NCBI GenBank assembly: GCA_012840245.1
Contig: DULR01000038.1
Location: forward strand, 1-45,031
Origin: Clostridiaceae bacterium
GTDB taxonomy: Bacteria; Bacillota; Clostridia; DSM-8532
Length of the DNA: 45,031 bases
Reading direction: 5' to 3'
The position numbers were made by a program, and so were the translations under genes. The notes below the pieces were generated by a model. That model saw only the letters and a list, made by a program, of their open reading frames with translations, had not been told where the DNA came from and made no database searches. Below are positions 1-7,373 of the stretch, in pieces; positions within the stretch are counted from its first letter, which is position 1; each line of letters opens with the position of its first letter.

Positions 1-100
1 ATTCTGAACGGAGCAAGGCGTAGTGAAGAATCTTAAAACCCGCATAGTCAGCTAATCAGATCCTTCGACTCCGCTGCGCTCCGCTCAGGATGACAATAAG
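1..100. repeat. Dispersed palindromic repeat, two diverged arms
   Basis: Bases 1-33 (ATTCTGAACGGAGC...GAAGAATCT) and bases 58-95 (AGATCCTTCGACTCCGC...CAGGATGAC) are diverged inverted copies of each other. The pattern CATTCTGA...GAAGAATCTT recurs at about 15,629-15,680. Repeats of this kind (GATCCTTCG...CTCAGGATGAC) are familiar as scattered non-coding elements in clostridial genomes. No gene is seen in 1-273. Confidence 0.6.
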
Positions 101-123
101 AATACGACTTTTGCAGTGGTTTC

Positions 124-276
124 GGACGGTTCTTTTGGCTACAGATCGGTCTGAAGCTAACCGAAAGAACCGTCCCCATGGTTTAAAAGAACCGTCCCCA
201 TGGTTTAAAAGAACCGTCCCCATGGTTTAAAAGAACCGTCCCCATGGTTTAAAAGAACCGTCCCCATGGTTTATTA
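124..276. repeat. Palindrome plus five tandem 22-bp repeats
   Basis: GGACGGTTCTTTTGGCT (124-140) is inverted relative to AGCTAACCGAAAGAACCGTCC (ending at 176), which makes a long hairpin. From 167 a 22-bp unit beginning GAACCGTCCCCATGG recurs five times end to end (167, 189, 211, 233, 255). Copies two to four are identical and the array stops against the TAA of the lipoprotein gene at 274-276. The complement core GGGGACGG is shared with the palindrome at 14,605-14,662. There are no unique spacers, so this is not CRISPR. It may serve as a terminator for the minus-strand gene. Confidence 0.8.
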
Positions 277-1242
277 TTTGATAACGTACTGAGCAAGGTC
301 TTCGGGTATATTAAGTCCGATTTCCTCAGCTACTGTTCCGTTTATTGCAAAATCGAACTTGTTTGCTTTTTCAATAGGCATCGAGGCAGGCTTTGCTTCA
401 CCCTTGAGGACCTTTATTGCCATCAGCCCTGTCTGATAGCCCAGATCGTAATAATTGATGCCAAGAGTAGCCAATCCGCCGGTCTCGACCATTCCGGCCT
501 CTCCGCATATGACAGGTGTTTTTGATTTGGAAGTGACGCCATGGACGGTAGGCATGGCCGAAGCGAAGGTATTGTCGGTAGGTATGTAGATAGCGTCGCA
601 TTTTTCCACGATGGATTGGGTTGCCTGCTGCACATCGTTGGAATTGCTGACGGTGACCTCTACATATTTAAGTCCCATCCCTTCGATGTGCTCCCTCGCT
701 ATTTTTGCCTGAAGGATCGAATTATCCTCACTTGAGGTGTAAAGAACGCCAACGGTCTTCGCACCAGGCACCAGCTTTACGAGAAGCTCGATTTGCTCTT
801 TGATGGGATTCATGTCGGTCGTTCCGCTCACATTGAGACCCGGCTTTTCATTGGATTCGGCCAGTCTTGCGGCAACATAGTCTGTTATTGCTGTTCCGAG
901 TATTGGGATCTTGTTCGTTTTCCCGGCGATGGCCTGGGCTGCGGGCGTAGCTATTGCCAGCACAAGGTCCACATTGTTGCTGACAAAGCGGTCACTTATG
1001 GTAGAAAGGTTGGTTTGGTCTCCCTGGGCATTCTGATAGTCAAAGGTGATATTTTCGCCTTCAACGTATCCGTTGTCCTTCAGGGCCTGAATAAAGCCTT
1101 CACGTGCCGAATCCAGCGCGACATGCTCGGCGTACTGTATAATGCCGATCACCGGATTCTTATCCTTCTGTGAACATCCTGCAGATACTGCAAATACTGC
1201 CATGGCAGCAATAACTGCCATGATCCTGACAATTCTTTTCAT
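274..1242 (-). CDS. ABC transporter substrate-binding lipoprotein (TrpX/ABC_sub_bind type)
   Basis: 322 residues. The N-terminus has a basic start, a hydrophobic stretch (7-19) and SAGC with Cys23 as the probable lipidation site, so the protein should sit on the outer face of the membrane. The fold resembles the periplasmic-binding family of tryptophan/amino-acid type receptors (PF04392): IGIIQYAEH at the start of the mature domain, then TPAAQAIA, GVLYTSSEDNS and GEAGMVETGG. In this family the receptor feeds a permease and ATPase normally encoded directly downstream. Downstream here (1-273) there is only repeat DNA, so partners either lie outside the window or are lost. The ribosome site GGAGG lies just upstream of the ATG, and a strong promoter lies at 1288-1317. 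The ligand cannot be read from the sequence. Confidence 0.8.
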   Translation of the reverse strand: MKRIVRIMAVIAAMAVFAVSAGCSQKDKNPVIGIIQYAEHVALDSAREGFIQALKDNGYVEGENITFDYQNAQGDQTNLSTISDRFVSNNVDLVLAIATPAAQAIAGKTNKIPILGTAITDYVAARLAESNEKPGLNVSGTTDMNPIKEQIELLVKLVPGAKTVGVLYTSSEDNSILQAKIAREHIEGMGLKYVEVTVSNSNDVQQATQSIVEKCDAIYIPTDNTFASAMPTVHGVTSKSKTPVICGEAGMVETGGLATLGINYYDLGYQTGLMAIKVLKGEAKPASMPIEKANKFDFAINGTVAEEIGLNIPEDLAQYVIK

Positions 1243-1287
1243 ATCCGTTCCTCCGTACTACAAATATTGATCAATAAAATTATATTC

Positions 1288-1317
1288 ATTATATGCGGTC
1301 ATATGGCCATTTGTCAA
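1288..1317 (-). promoter_or_regulatory. Promoter of the substrate-binding lipoprotein gene
   Basis: On the minus strand TTGACA (1317-1312) is followed after 18 bases by TATAAT (1293-1288). The spacer holds the near-palindrome GGCCATATGACC, a possible operator. The -35 box lies only a few bases beyond the RNase J stop codon, so the lipoprotein gene appears to have its own promoter. Confidence 0.7.
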
Positions 1318-1324
1318 TGCAAGA

Positions 1325-3001
1325 TCAAGGCTGGACCTCCACGATCACCGGAATTATCATTGGCCTTCTCATGGTCCTCCGGTACAGGAAATTGTTCAGT
1401 TCGTCCTTGATCGCGTTTTTGGCAGCCGAATAGTTATTGCCTTTCTTGTTGATGTTTTTAAGCAATACATCCCTGGTTATATCTCTTACCTCTTCGATAA
1501 GCTCTTCGGATTCCTTAACATATACGAACCCTCTCGACATGACCTCGATCCCGGCAAGAAGATTGCCCTTGCAATCCACGGCTGCGACCACCACGATAAG
1601 GCCATCCTCGGAAAGAATCTTCCGGTCTCTCAAAACCACGTCTCCCACATCGCCTACGCCAAGTCCGTCAACAAGGATACTTCCGGCCTGGACACTGCCG
1701 TTCAGAGTCGCGGTTTTTCTGCTCAGCTCAAGGACTTTTCCGTTCTGCATAATGAATATGTTCTTCTCGCTCATGCCGAGGGACATGGCCAGTCTTGCGT
1801 GTTTCTTGAGCATCCTGTATTCACCGTGAGCAGGCATGAAGAACTTCGGCTTAATCAGCCTGTGCATCAGCTTGAGCTCTTCCTGCTTGGCATGTCCGGA
1901 GACATGCGTTTCAGCCAGGGAGTCATAGATAACGTCGGCTCCCTGTTTGAACAGATCATTTATGACTCTGTAAACGAATTTCTCATTGCCTGGTATGGGA
2001 TTGGCAGAGATAATGACCAGATCCCCCTCCATGATCTCGACCTTCTTATGGGTAGACGAGGCAATGCGCGCCAGTGCCGACATAGGCTCGCCCTGGCTGC
2101 CAGTGGTGATTATGACCACCTGCTCGGGTCTCAGCTTGTTTATCCTGTCAATATCGATGATGGTATCCTCGGGGAAGGACAAATATCCCAGCCTTACGGC
2201 CGTCCGGACCACGTTCAGCATGCTTCTGCCCACCAGAGCCACTTTCCTGCCGTATTTCGCAGCAGAATTGACTATCTGCTGTACCCGATGGATGTTTGAT
2301 GCGAAGCTGGCTACGATGATACGCCCGCTTGCGCCCCTGAACACATTGTCAAAGGTCTCGCCCACTGTTTTTTCAGACATGGTGTAGCCGGGCCTCTCCA
2401 CATTGGTGCTGTCTGAGATCAGCAGAAGGACCCCTTTCTTTCCCAGTTCGGCCATGCGTGTCAGGTTTATGGGATCTCCCTCTATAGGCGTCTGGTCGAT
2501 TTTGAAGTCACCGGTATGAAAAACCATTCCTACAGGTGTATCGATGGCCAGGGCAACAGCGCCTGCTATACTGTGTGTGGTGTGGATGAACTCGATCTTG
2601 AAGGGTCCCAGTTGTATGGTCTGGCCTGCTTTTATCCTGCGAAGGTCAACAGGTTCGTCGAGTTCATGCTCTACTAATTTATTCTCGATCAGGCCAAGTG
2701 TCAGCTCGGTCCCGTAAACGGGAACCGGCAGACGCTTCAATACATAAGGAAGAGCTCCTATATGATCTTCATGTCCATGGGTGACCAGAATGCCATGAAC
2801 CTTTTCGGCATTCTTCTCAAGATAGGTTACATCCGGGATCACCAGATCGATCCCCAGCATTTCATCTTCAGGAAAAGCAAGTCCGCAGTCAACCACTATG
2901 ATATGGTCGCCGTATTCAAATACGGTCATATTCTTCCCGATTTCCTCCATACCGCCCAGCGGTATGACCTTTAGTTTATTTTTATTCTTTGTCGTAGTCA
3001 C
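1325..3001 (-). CDS. rnj: Ribonuclease J
   Basis: 558 residues, the usual size for RNase J. This metallo-beta-lactamase/beta-CASP enzyme has 5'-3' exo- and endoribonuclease activity in Firmicute mRNA decay and RNA processing. The metal-binding motif HGHEDH is at residues 75-80 (His75, His77, Asp79, His80), with further conserved segments FHTGDFK, ISDSTNV, TTGSQGEP (beta-CASP) and VSGHA, and the C-terminal domain is present. The start codon is GTG at 3001-2999, preceded by GGAGG seven to eight bases upstream. The gene reads away from cca, and the intervening 467 bases carry a large predicted stem-loop that would fall in the rnj leader. Confidence 0.93.
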   Translation of the reverse strand: MTTTKNKNKLKVIPLGGMEEIGKNMTVFEYGDHIIVVDCGLAFPEDEMLGIDLVIPDVTYLEKNAEKVHGILVTHGHEDHIGALPYVLKRLPVPVYGTELTLGLIENKLVEHELDEPVDLRRIKAGQTIQLGPFKIEFIHTTHSIAGAVALAIDTPVGMVFHTGDFKIDQTPIEGDPINLTRMAELGKKGVLLLISDSTNVERPGYTMSEKTVGETFDNVFRGASGRIIVASFASNIHRVQQIVNSAAKYGRKVALVGRSMLNVVRTAVRLGYLSFPEDTIIDIDRINKLRPEQVVIITTGSQGEPMSALARIASSTHKKVEIMEGDLVIISANPIPGNEKFVYRVINDLFKQGADVIYDSLAETHVSGHAKQEELKLMHRLIKPKFFMPAHGEYRMLKKHARLAMSLGMSEKNIFIMQNGKVLELSRKTATLNGSVQAGSILVDGLGVGDVGDVVLRDRKILSEDGLIVVVAAVDCKGNLLAGIEVMSRGFVYVKESEELIEEVRDITRDVLLKNINKKGNNYSAAKNAIKDELNNFLYRRTMRRPMIIPVIVEVQP

Positions 3002-3060
3002 AAAAAAACCTCCGAAAACTATATTATTTCGACTCGTTTGATCTTTATATTAAGTTTTTG

Positions 3061-3172
3061 CTTAGGAAAAGCCATTGTCAAAATAGAAATCCACAGAAAA
3101 GCAGATGCGCCATAGTTCCGAAAGAACTCTGAAGGCATGTTCAAATCTGCTTTTGCCTAAGTTGAATTTCTA
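3061..3172. other. Large stem-loop with an alternative pairing in the rnj/cca intergenic region
   Basis: Paired segments are 3084-3092 with 3164-3172 (9 bp, one G-U), 3097-3106 with 3145-3154 (AAAAGCAGAT/ATCTGCTTTT, 10 bp perfect) and an apical AGTTC-CGAAA-GAACT at 3114-3128. CTTAGG at 3061-3066 can also pair with CCTAAG at 3156-3161. That pairing crosses the outer stem, so the two are alternatives or a pseudoknot. It could be a leader of rnj (minus strand) or a small RNA. No known family was recognised. No gene is seen elsewhere in 3002-3468. Confidence 0.45.
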
Positions 3173-3383
3173 CCGGCAAATGCGCGTTTCCGATCAAATA
3201 TATTATCAAAAGAGCATCCGGCTCTTAACAGTTCATCAGTAAAACCTGGGCAATCCCCATCAGCTGTATAAATGTGTCCAATCATTACAAATCAGGAACA
3301 GGCTAACTCCATTCATATAACATGTCGGCCAGTAAGCCGACATTGTTAACATAACTAGCCAATCTGGCGGCCAACCTATTATA

Positions 3384-3392
3384 TGGTATAAT
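3384..3392 (+). promoter_or_regulatory. Extended -10 promoter element upstream of cca
   Basis: TGGTATAAT matches the extended -10 consensus TGnTATAAT and lies about 77 bases before the cca start. No convincing -35 box is present, as is common for extended -10 promoters. Confidence 0.5.
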
Positions 3393-3468
3393 CTAAATAA
3401 TCGCAACACACTTATTTATACCATAAATTGCATTATCGCGCCAACAACTCTTTTTTGGGGATAAGATT

Positions 3469-4668
3469 ATGGATTTTAGTTTGCCCAAAAATATACTATA
3501 TATTATTTCCGGCATCAATGAACATGGTTACGAAGCTCATATCGTGGGCGGATGTGTCAGAGATCTGCTCATTGGCAGGATCCCTTCCGACTGGGATATA
3601 ACAACGAACGCAAGCCCGTATGTCATAAAATCGATTTTCCCGAAAACCTATGATACCGGTCTTAAGCACGGGACCGTCACTGTGGTTATAGACAACGAGC
3701 CTTACGAGGTGACGACATGGCGCAGGGAATCAGGGTACAGCGACCACAGGCGCCCCGATCGTGTCTATGCCGCAGATTCGCTGACTGAAGATCTTTCCCG
3801 CAGGGATTTTTCCATGAACGCCATGGCATATCACCCCGAAGAAGGGCTCATCGATCCATTTGGAGGCTTATGTGATATAAAAAGCAAGATCATCCGCTGT
3901 GTTGGAGATCCGTATCAGAGGTTTTCAGAGGATGCTTTGAGAATGCTTCGGGCCGTACGTTTTTCGGCTCAGCTGGAGTTTGATCTGGAAAATCATACGA
4001 AAGAGGCGATCAGAAGTCTTGCTGCAGACCTCTCCCACGTCAGCAGAGAGAGGATCCGGGCTGAACTTGACAGGATCCTCGAGTCGCCTTCACCTGAAAA
4101 ATTAGGCCTGCTATGGGAAACGGGACTGAACAGCGTGGTCTTTCCAGATACAGAAAGCCTTTCTCCCATGTGGCTTACCCTTGCTAAGCATTTCAGAGGC
4201 TCACCCGACAGAAGGACGATACTTCTTGCCCTGCTTTTTCATATTTCTTTCGGATTCCATGGACAGGAAGAGGCAAGGAAGCTTCTGAACGGTTTAAAAT
4301 ATGACAATGAAACCAAAAGACGGGTTTCAGCTTTCTTGGAATGCCTGGAGAGCATTGGGCCGGCAACTCCAAGAAATATAAGGAAAGCTGTTTCAGAATT
4401 CGGCAGAACGGTTTCGGCTGATGTTTTCGAATCCTTAAGTATAATCAGGTCTCAAAAAAACACAGATAAAGGCTTGTCCGACAGGATCCGCATAATGTCA
4501 CCCGTCAGGTTGTCCATATCCGGCTCAGATCTAAAATATGCAGGCTATAAAGGTAAAGAAATCAAAGATATGCTTTCTGTACTGTCATTATGTGTTTATG
4601 AAAAACCTGAACTGAACGATCGTGAAATATTGACGGAAATCGCACAAACGATATCCCGGCTGAAATAA
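3469..4668 (+). CDS. cca: CCA-adding tRNA nucleotidyltransferase
   Basis: 399 residues. The enzyme adds or repairs the 3'-CCA end of tRNAs. Its class II nucleotidyltransferase signature runs from GGCVRDLLIG (27-36) to DWDITT, with Asp41 and Asp43 as the metal-binding DxD pair. RRDFSMNAMAY, EDALRMLRAVRF and the following helical domain are the neck and body motifs. No HD phosphohydrolase domain is seen, consistent with the length. The ATG follows GGGG about nine bases upstream. Poly(A) polymerases share this fold, but the context and clostridial distribution favour CCA addition. The stop codon is two bases from the start of the MITE-like element at 4671. Confidence 0.88.
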   Translation: MDFSLPKNILYIISGINEHGYEAHIVGGCVRDLLIGRIPSDWDITTNASPYVIKSIFPKTYDTGLKHGTVTVVIDNEPYEVTTWRRESGYSDHRRPDRVYAADSLTEDLSRRDFSMNAMAYHPEEGLIDPFGGLCDIKSKIIRCVGDPYQRFSEDALRMLRAVRFSAQLEFDLENHTKEAIRSLAADLSHVSRERIRAELDRILESPSPEKLGLLWETGLNSVVFPDTESLSPMWLTLAKHFRGSPDRRTILLALLFHISFGFHGQEEARKLLNGLKYDNETKRRVSAFLECLESIGPATPRNIRKAVSEFGRTVSADVFESLSIIRSQKNTDKGLSDRIRIMSPVRLSISGSDLKYAGYKGKEIKDMLSVLSLCVYEKPELNDREILTEIAQTISRLK

Positions 4669-4670
4669 AA

Positions 4671-4924
4671 AGGCTGTCTCAAATATTGATGCCATGCTGT
4701 TCAGATCTTCCTGCTGTCCTCGTCGCAGGAAGTTGTTAATGCTCAAGTTTGCTCTCACGAGGTCGCTGGCAATCGCACCGTCCAGGTGCGTGCCGGCTAA
4801 AATCTGCTTCCGGCAGATTTTACCTCGTTCGAGCTGCACTGTTCGCATTACAACATTCAACAGCTCCTGCGGAGGCAGTTCATCTCTGAACAGCATGTCT
4901 TGGTAGTGTTTTTTGAGACAGCCT
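4671..4924. mobile_element. MITE-like palindromic element, 254 bp
   Basis: Perfect 13-bp terminal inverted repeats AGGCTGTCTCAAA (4671-4683) and TTTGAGACAGCCT (4912-4924) resemble the ends of IS1182-type elements. Inside them ATGCTGTTCAGA is inverted as TCTGAACAGCAT, and looser complementarity continues inward. Two central hairpins are CGCACC-GTCCA-GGTGCG and TAAAATCTG-CTTCCGG-CAGATTTTA. The whole element could fold into a branched cruciform. There is no transposase and no clear target duplication. The short open frames inside look like chance products of the palindrome. It fills most of the 321-base gap between cca and the malic enzyme gene and may terminate both. Confidence 0.75.
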
Positions 4925-4989
4925 CTTTGTCATCGATCATCTATTCTTTTTTTATACTCACCAGGAGCAGGTATCATGCAATAGCGGAA

Positions 4990-6162
4990 TTAGATCCTTG
5001 CTACCCCTGATTTTACAGCTGCTTCGGCGACTGCTTTGGCAACAGCAGGAGCAACTCTTTTGTCAAATGGAGAAGGAATAACATATTCGGGTGACAGTTC
5101 ATCGTCTGAAACGATGGAAGCTATTGCTTTTGCTGCTGCTATCTTCATCTCTTCGTTAATATCGCTTGCTCTCACATCCAGTGCACCTCTGAAAATACCC
5201 GGGAATGCAAGTACATTATTGATCTGATTCGGGAAATCAGAACGACCGGTACCAACGATTTTTGCTCCTGCTGCTATTGCGTCCTCGGGCATTATCTCCG
5301 GAACAGGATTGGACATGGCAAATATAATGGGATCCTTTGCCATGGATTTTACCATTTCTTGGTCCACCACATTGGGAGCTGAGACACCCAGGAATACGTC
5401 AGCGCCGACCAGTACATCCCTTAATGTGCCCTTTTTCATTTCAAGATTGGATATTTCGGCCATGAGCTCTTTTTCAGCGTTAAGGCCCGGACGTCCTTTA
5501 TAGATTGCACCCTTGGTATCGCAAAGAATGACCTTTCTGAGACCCATACTCATAAGAAGCTTCGTTATCGCGATTCCTGCCGCTCCGGCACCATTGACCA
5601 CTACTTCTATTTCCGAGATATCCTTTTTCACGATCTTCAATGCATTCAGCATCGCTGCCAGAGCAACTATGGCAGTTCCGTGCTGGTCGTCATGGAAAAT
5701 GGGGATATCGCATTCAGCCTTTAGCCTGCGTTCTATTTCAAAGCAGCGGGGGGCGCTGATATCTTCCAGATTTACTCCTCCAAAGCTTCCTGCGAGAAGC
5801 TTGACAGTATTTACAATGGTATCGACATCCTTTGAACGGATGCACAGCGGTATTGCGTCTACATCACCAAAGGTCTTGAGCAAAACACATTTGCCTTCCA
5901 TAACCGGCATACCGGCCTCAGGACCGATATCTCCCAGACCAAGAACGGCAGTGCCGTCTGTCACTACTGCAACAAGATTATGACGTCTGGTGTACTCATA
6001 TGATTTGTTTACATCCTTCCGGATCTCAAGACAGGGCTCTGCTACCCCAGGCGTATAGGCTATGGACAGTTCCTCCTTATTTGTGACAGGAACACGACAG
6101 GTAACTTCGATTTTTCCTTTCCATTGCGCATGAGCCTGGATCGCTTTTTCTTTGATATTCAT
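4990..6162 (-). CDS. Malic enzyme (oxaloacetate-decarboxylating malate dehydrogenase)
   Basis: 390 residues, the short bacterial form without a phosphotransacetylase tail. It converts malate to pyruvate and CO2 while reducing NAD(P)+. Visible residues include Tyr36 in AYTPGVAEP, Lys91 in MEGKCVLLK, the metal site with Glu133/Asp134 (NLEDIS) and Asp158/Asp159 in FHDDQHGT, and the dinucleotide fold GAGAAGIA. The aspartate after the second strand (LCDTKG) does not settle NAD versus NADP. It lies 20 bases after the dehydrogenase gene at 6183, with AGGAGG before its ATG, so the pair is almost certainly one operon. Together they can run oxaloacetate to malate to pyruvate (malate shunt), moving electrons from NADH to the malic enzyme cofactor. 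Confidence 0.92.
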   Translation of the reverse strand: MNIKEKAIQAHAQWKGKIEVTCRVPVTNKEELSIAYTPGVAEPCLEIRKDVNKSYEYTRRHNLVAVVTDGTAVLGLGDIGPEAGMPVMEGKCVLLKTFGDVDAIPLCIRSKDVDTIVNTVKLLAGSFGGVNLEDISAPRCFEIERRLKAECDIPIFHDDQHGTAIVALAAMLNALKIVKKDISEIEVVVNGAGAAGIAITKLLMSMGLRKVILCDTKGAIYKGRPGLNAEKELMAEISNLEMKKGTLRDVLVGADVFLGVSAPNVVDQEMVKSMAKDPIIFAMSNPVPEIMPEDAIAAGAKIVGTGRSDFPNQINNVLAFPGIFRGALDVRASDINEEMKIAAAKAIASIVSDDELSPEYVIPSPFDKRVAPAVAKAVAEAAVKSGVARI

Positions 6163-6182
6163 GATATTTTCCTCCTGATATG

Positions 6183-7136
6183 CTAAATATTATTTACCTC
6201 TGCCAAAACTGCTTTCACTGCCTGAGCCGATTCTCTCAGCAGTCTCTCCTCTTCAGGTGTGATATTGAACTGAATGATATTCTTGGCGCCATTCGAATTG
6301 ATTATAGTTGGAAGACTTATAGCAACATCCTCGATCCCATACTGGCCTTCGATAACAGTCGATACTGTCCTTATGGTGTTCTGATGCTTCAGGAGTGTTT
6401 CGACTATAGTGCTGACAGTAATGCCTATTGCATAATAGGTAGCGCCTTTGTTCTTTATGATTGTCGCTCCTGCTTTTTTTACATTCTCCTTTATGGCTTC
6501 CTTGTCCTCTTCTGTGAACATGTTGCCATGGAGGTTGCCGTAGTCTACTACATTCATGCCGGCAATATGCGTTGCGCTCCATAAGGGGATCTGGGTATCG
6601 CCATGCTCTCCTACGATATACCCGTGCACATTTCTGACATCAACCTTAAACTTTTTGGCCAGCTCATGTCTGAAGCGGGCGCTGTCCAGGGCGGTACCCG
6701 TGCCGATCACTTTTCCGCCAGGCAGCCCGGACCATTTCTGTATCATGTATGTAAGGATATCCACCGGATTTGCTACAACAAGGATAACACCTTTTGTATA
6801 ATATTTCATTATGTTTTGAGTTATTTCTTTTGCAATAAGCACATTCTTATGCGCCAGCTCAAGACGTGTTTCGCCCGGGCTCCTGTTCCTGCCCGCTGTT
6901 ACAACTATTACATCGCAATCTGCGATATCTGAGTAGTCACCGGCATAAACATTGATCTGGCCGACGAAGCAGAGTCCATGGCTTATATCCATAGCTTCAC
7001 CGACCGCTTTTTCATGGATTGCATCGATCAGTACTATTTCCCGCGCATTGTGCTGGAGCACCAATGCGTAAGCTGTTGAGGCTCCTACGAATCCTGATCC
7101 GATTATTGCTACTTTACCTCTTCCACTGCTCGACAA
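6183..7136 (-). CDS. mdh: Malate dehydrogenase of the lactate-dehydrogenase-like type
   Basis: 317 residues in the LDH/MDH superfamily. The NAD-binding GSGFVGAS is near the N-terminus and is followed by VLID with Asp38. Catalytic residues are Asp151 (ALDSARFR), Arg154 and His178 (GEHGD), with Arg91 on the mobile loop. The loop reads AGRNRSPGETR, where Arg85 aligns with position 102 of LDH. LDH carries Gln there and MDH carries Arg, the classic specificity switch. This and the adjacent malic enzyme gene favour malate dehydrogenase over an automatic L-lactate dehydrogenase call. The start is TTG with AGGGGTG upstream. A Rex-like box lies 25-42 bases before the start codon. Confidence 0.8.
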   Translation of the reverse strand: MSSSGRGKVAIIGSGFVGASTAYALVLQHNAREIVLIDAIHEKAVGEAMDISHGLCFVGQINVYAGDYSDIADCDVIVVTAGRNRSPGETRLELAHKNVLIAKEITQNIMKYYTKGVILVVANPVDILTYMIQKWSGLPGGKVIGTGTALDSARFRHELAKKFKVDVRNVHGYIVGEHGDTQIPLWSATHIAGMNVVDYGNLHGNMFTEEDKEAIKENVKKAGATIIKNKGATYYAIGITVSTIVETLLKHQNTIRTVSTVIEGQYGIEDVAISLPTIINSNGAKNIIQFNITPEEERLLRESAQAVKAVLAEVNNI

Positions 7137-7160
7137 TAAAAAACACCCCTGTAGAAATTA

Positions 7161-7189
7161 TTGTTAAAAAAATAACATGGATAATCATA
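7161..7189 (-). promoter_or_regulatory. Promoter and Rex-like operator of mdh-malic enzyme
   Basis: TTGTTAAAAAAATAACAT (7161-7178) matches the Rex consensus TTGTTAAnnnnTTAACAA at 12 of 14 defined positions. On the minus strand TGGTATGAT (extended -10, TATGAT at 7189-7184) lies just upstream, so the box would cover the start site. Rex is an NADH-sensing repressor of fermentation genes. Its binding here is inferred. Confidence 0.55.
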
Positions 7190-7244
7190 CCATCTTGCTT
7201 ATCCGAATTGTTATAGCAAAACTATACAAATCGAAGCTGAAAAA

Positions 7245-7262
7245 TGTACAAAAAAATGTACA
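7245..7262. promoter_or_regulatory. Double TGTACA inverted repeat upstream of mdh
   Basis: AATGTACA, six A bases, then TGTACATT form a perfect inverted repeat. Each TGTACA is itself a palindrome. It lies upstream of the mdh promoter and could bind a dimeric regulator. No regulator is identified. Confidence 0.3.
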
Positions 7263-7311
7263 TTAAACATCTAAACAATTAATTAATGCTATTTTTACGG
7301 AGCAGTGTATC

Positions 7312-7346
7312 AAAAAAAGTACCGTCTGCCCTCTGCAGACGGTACT
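7312..7346 (-). terminator. Terminator of fba
   Basis: A perfect 12-bp stem AGTACCGTCTGC (7318-7329)/GCAGACGGTACT (7335-7346) has a five-base loop and is followed on the minus strand by a run of seven T bases. It sits 28 bases after the fba stop codon and separates fba from mdh. Confidence 0.9.
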
Positions 7347-7373
7347 TCTTAACTATATCTAATTGATCGGTCA

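Noticed and set aside
167..276. Tandem repeats as a CRISPR array
   Set aside because: The units are contiguous with no unique spacers and no cas genes nearby.
3061..3172. 6S RNA
   Set aside because: The stem arrangement is only loosely similar and the conserved central bubble cannot be shown by eye.
4588..4906. Short open frames across the MITE-like element
   Set aside because: They occur on both strands of a palindromic element and have no family features.
5513..5983. A 156-codon frame opposite malic enzyme, and other long antisense frames such as 793-1173 opposite the lipoprotein
   Set aside because: These are codon-bias shadows of well-supported genes on the other strand.
6183..7136. 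L-lactate dehydrogenase as the primary name
   Set aside because: The loop residue at LDH position 102 is Arg and the gene is paired with malic enzyme, so malate dehydrogenase is preferred.
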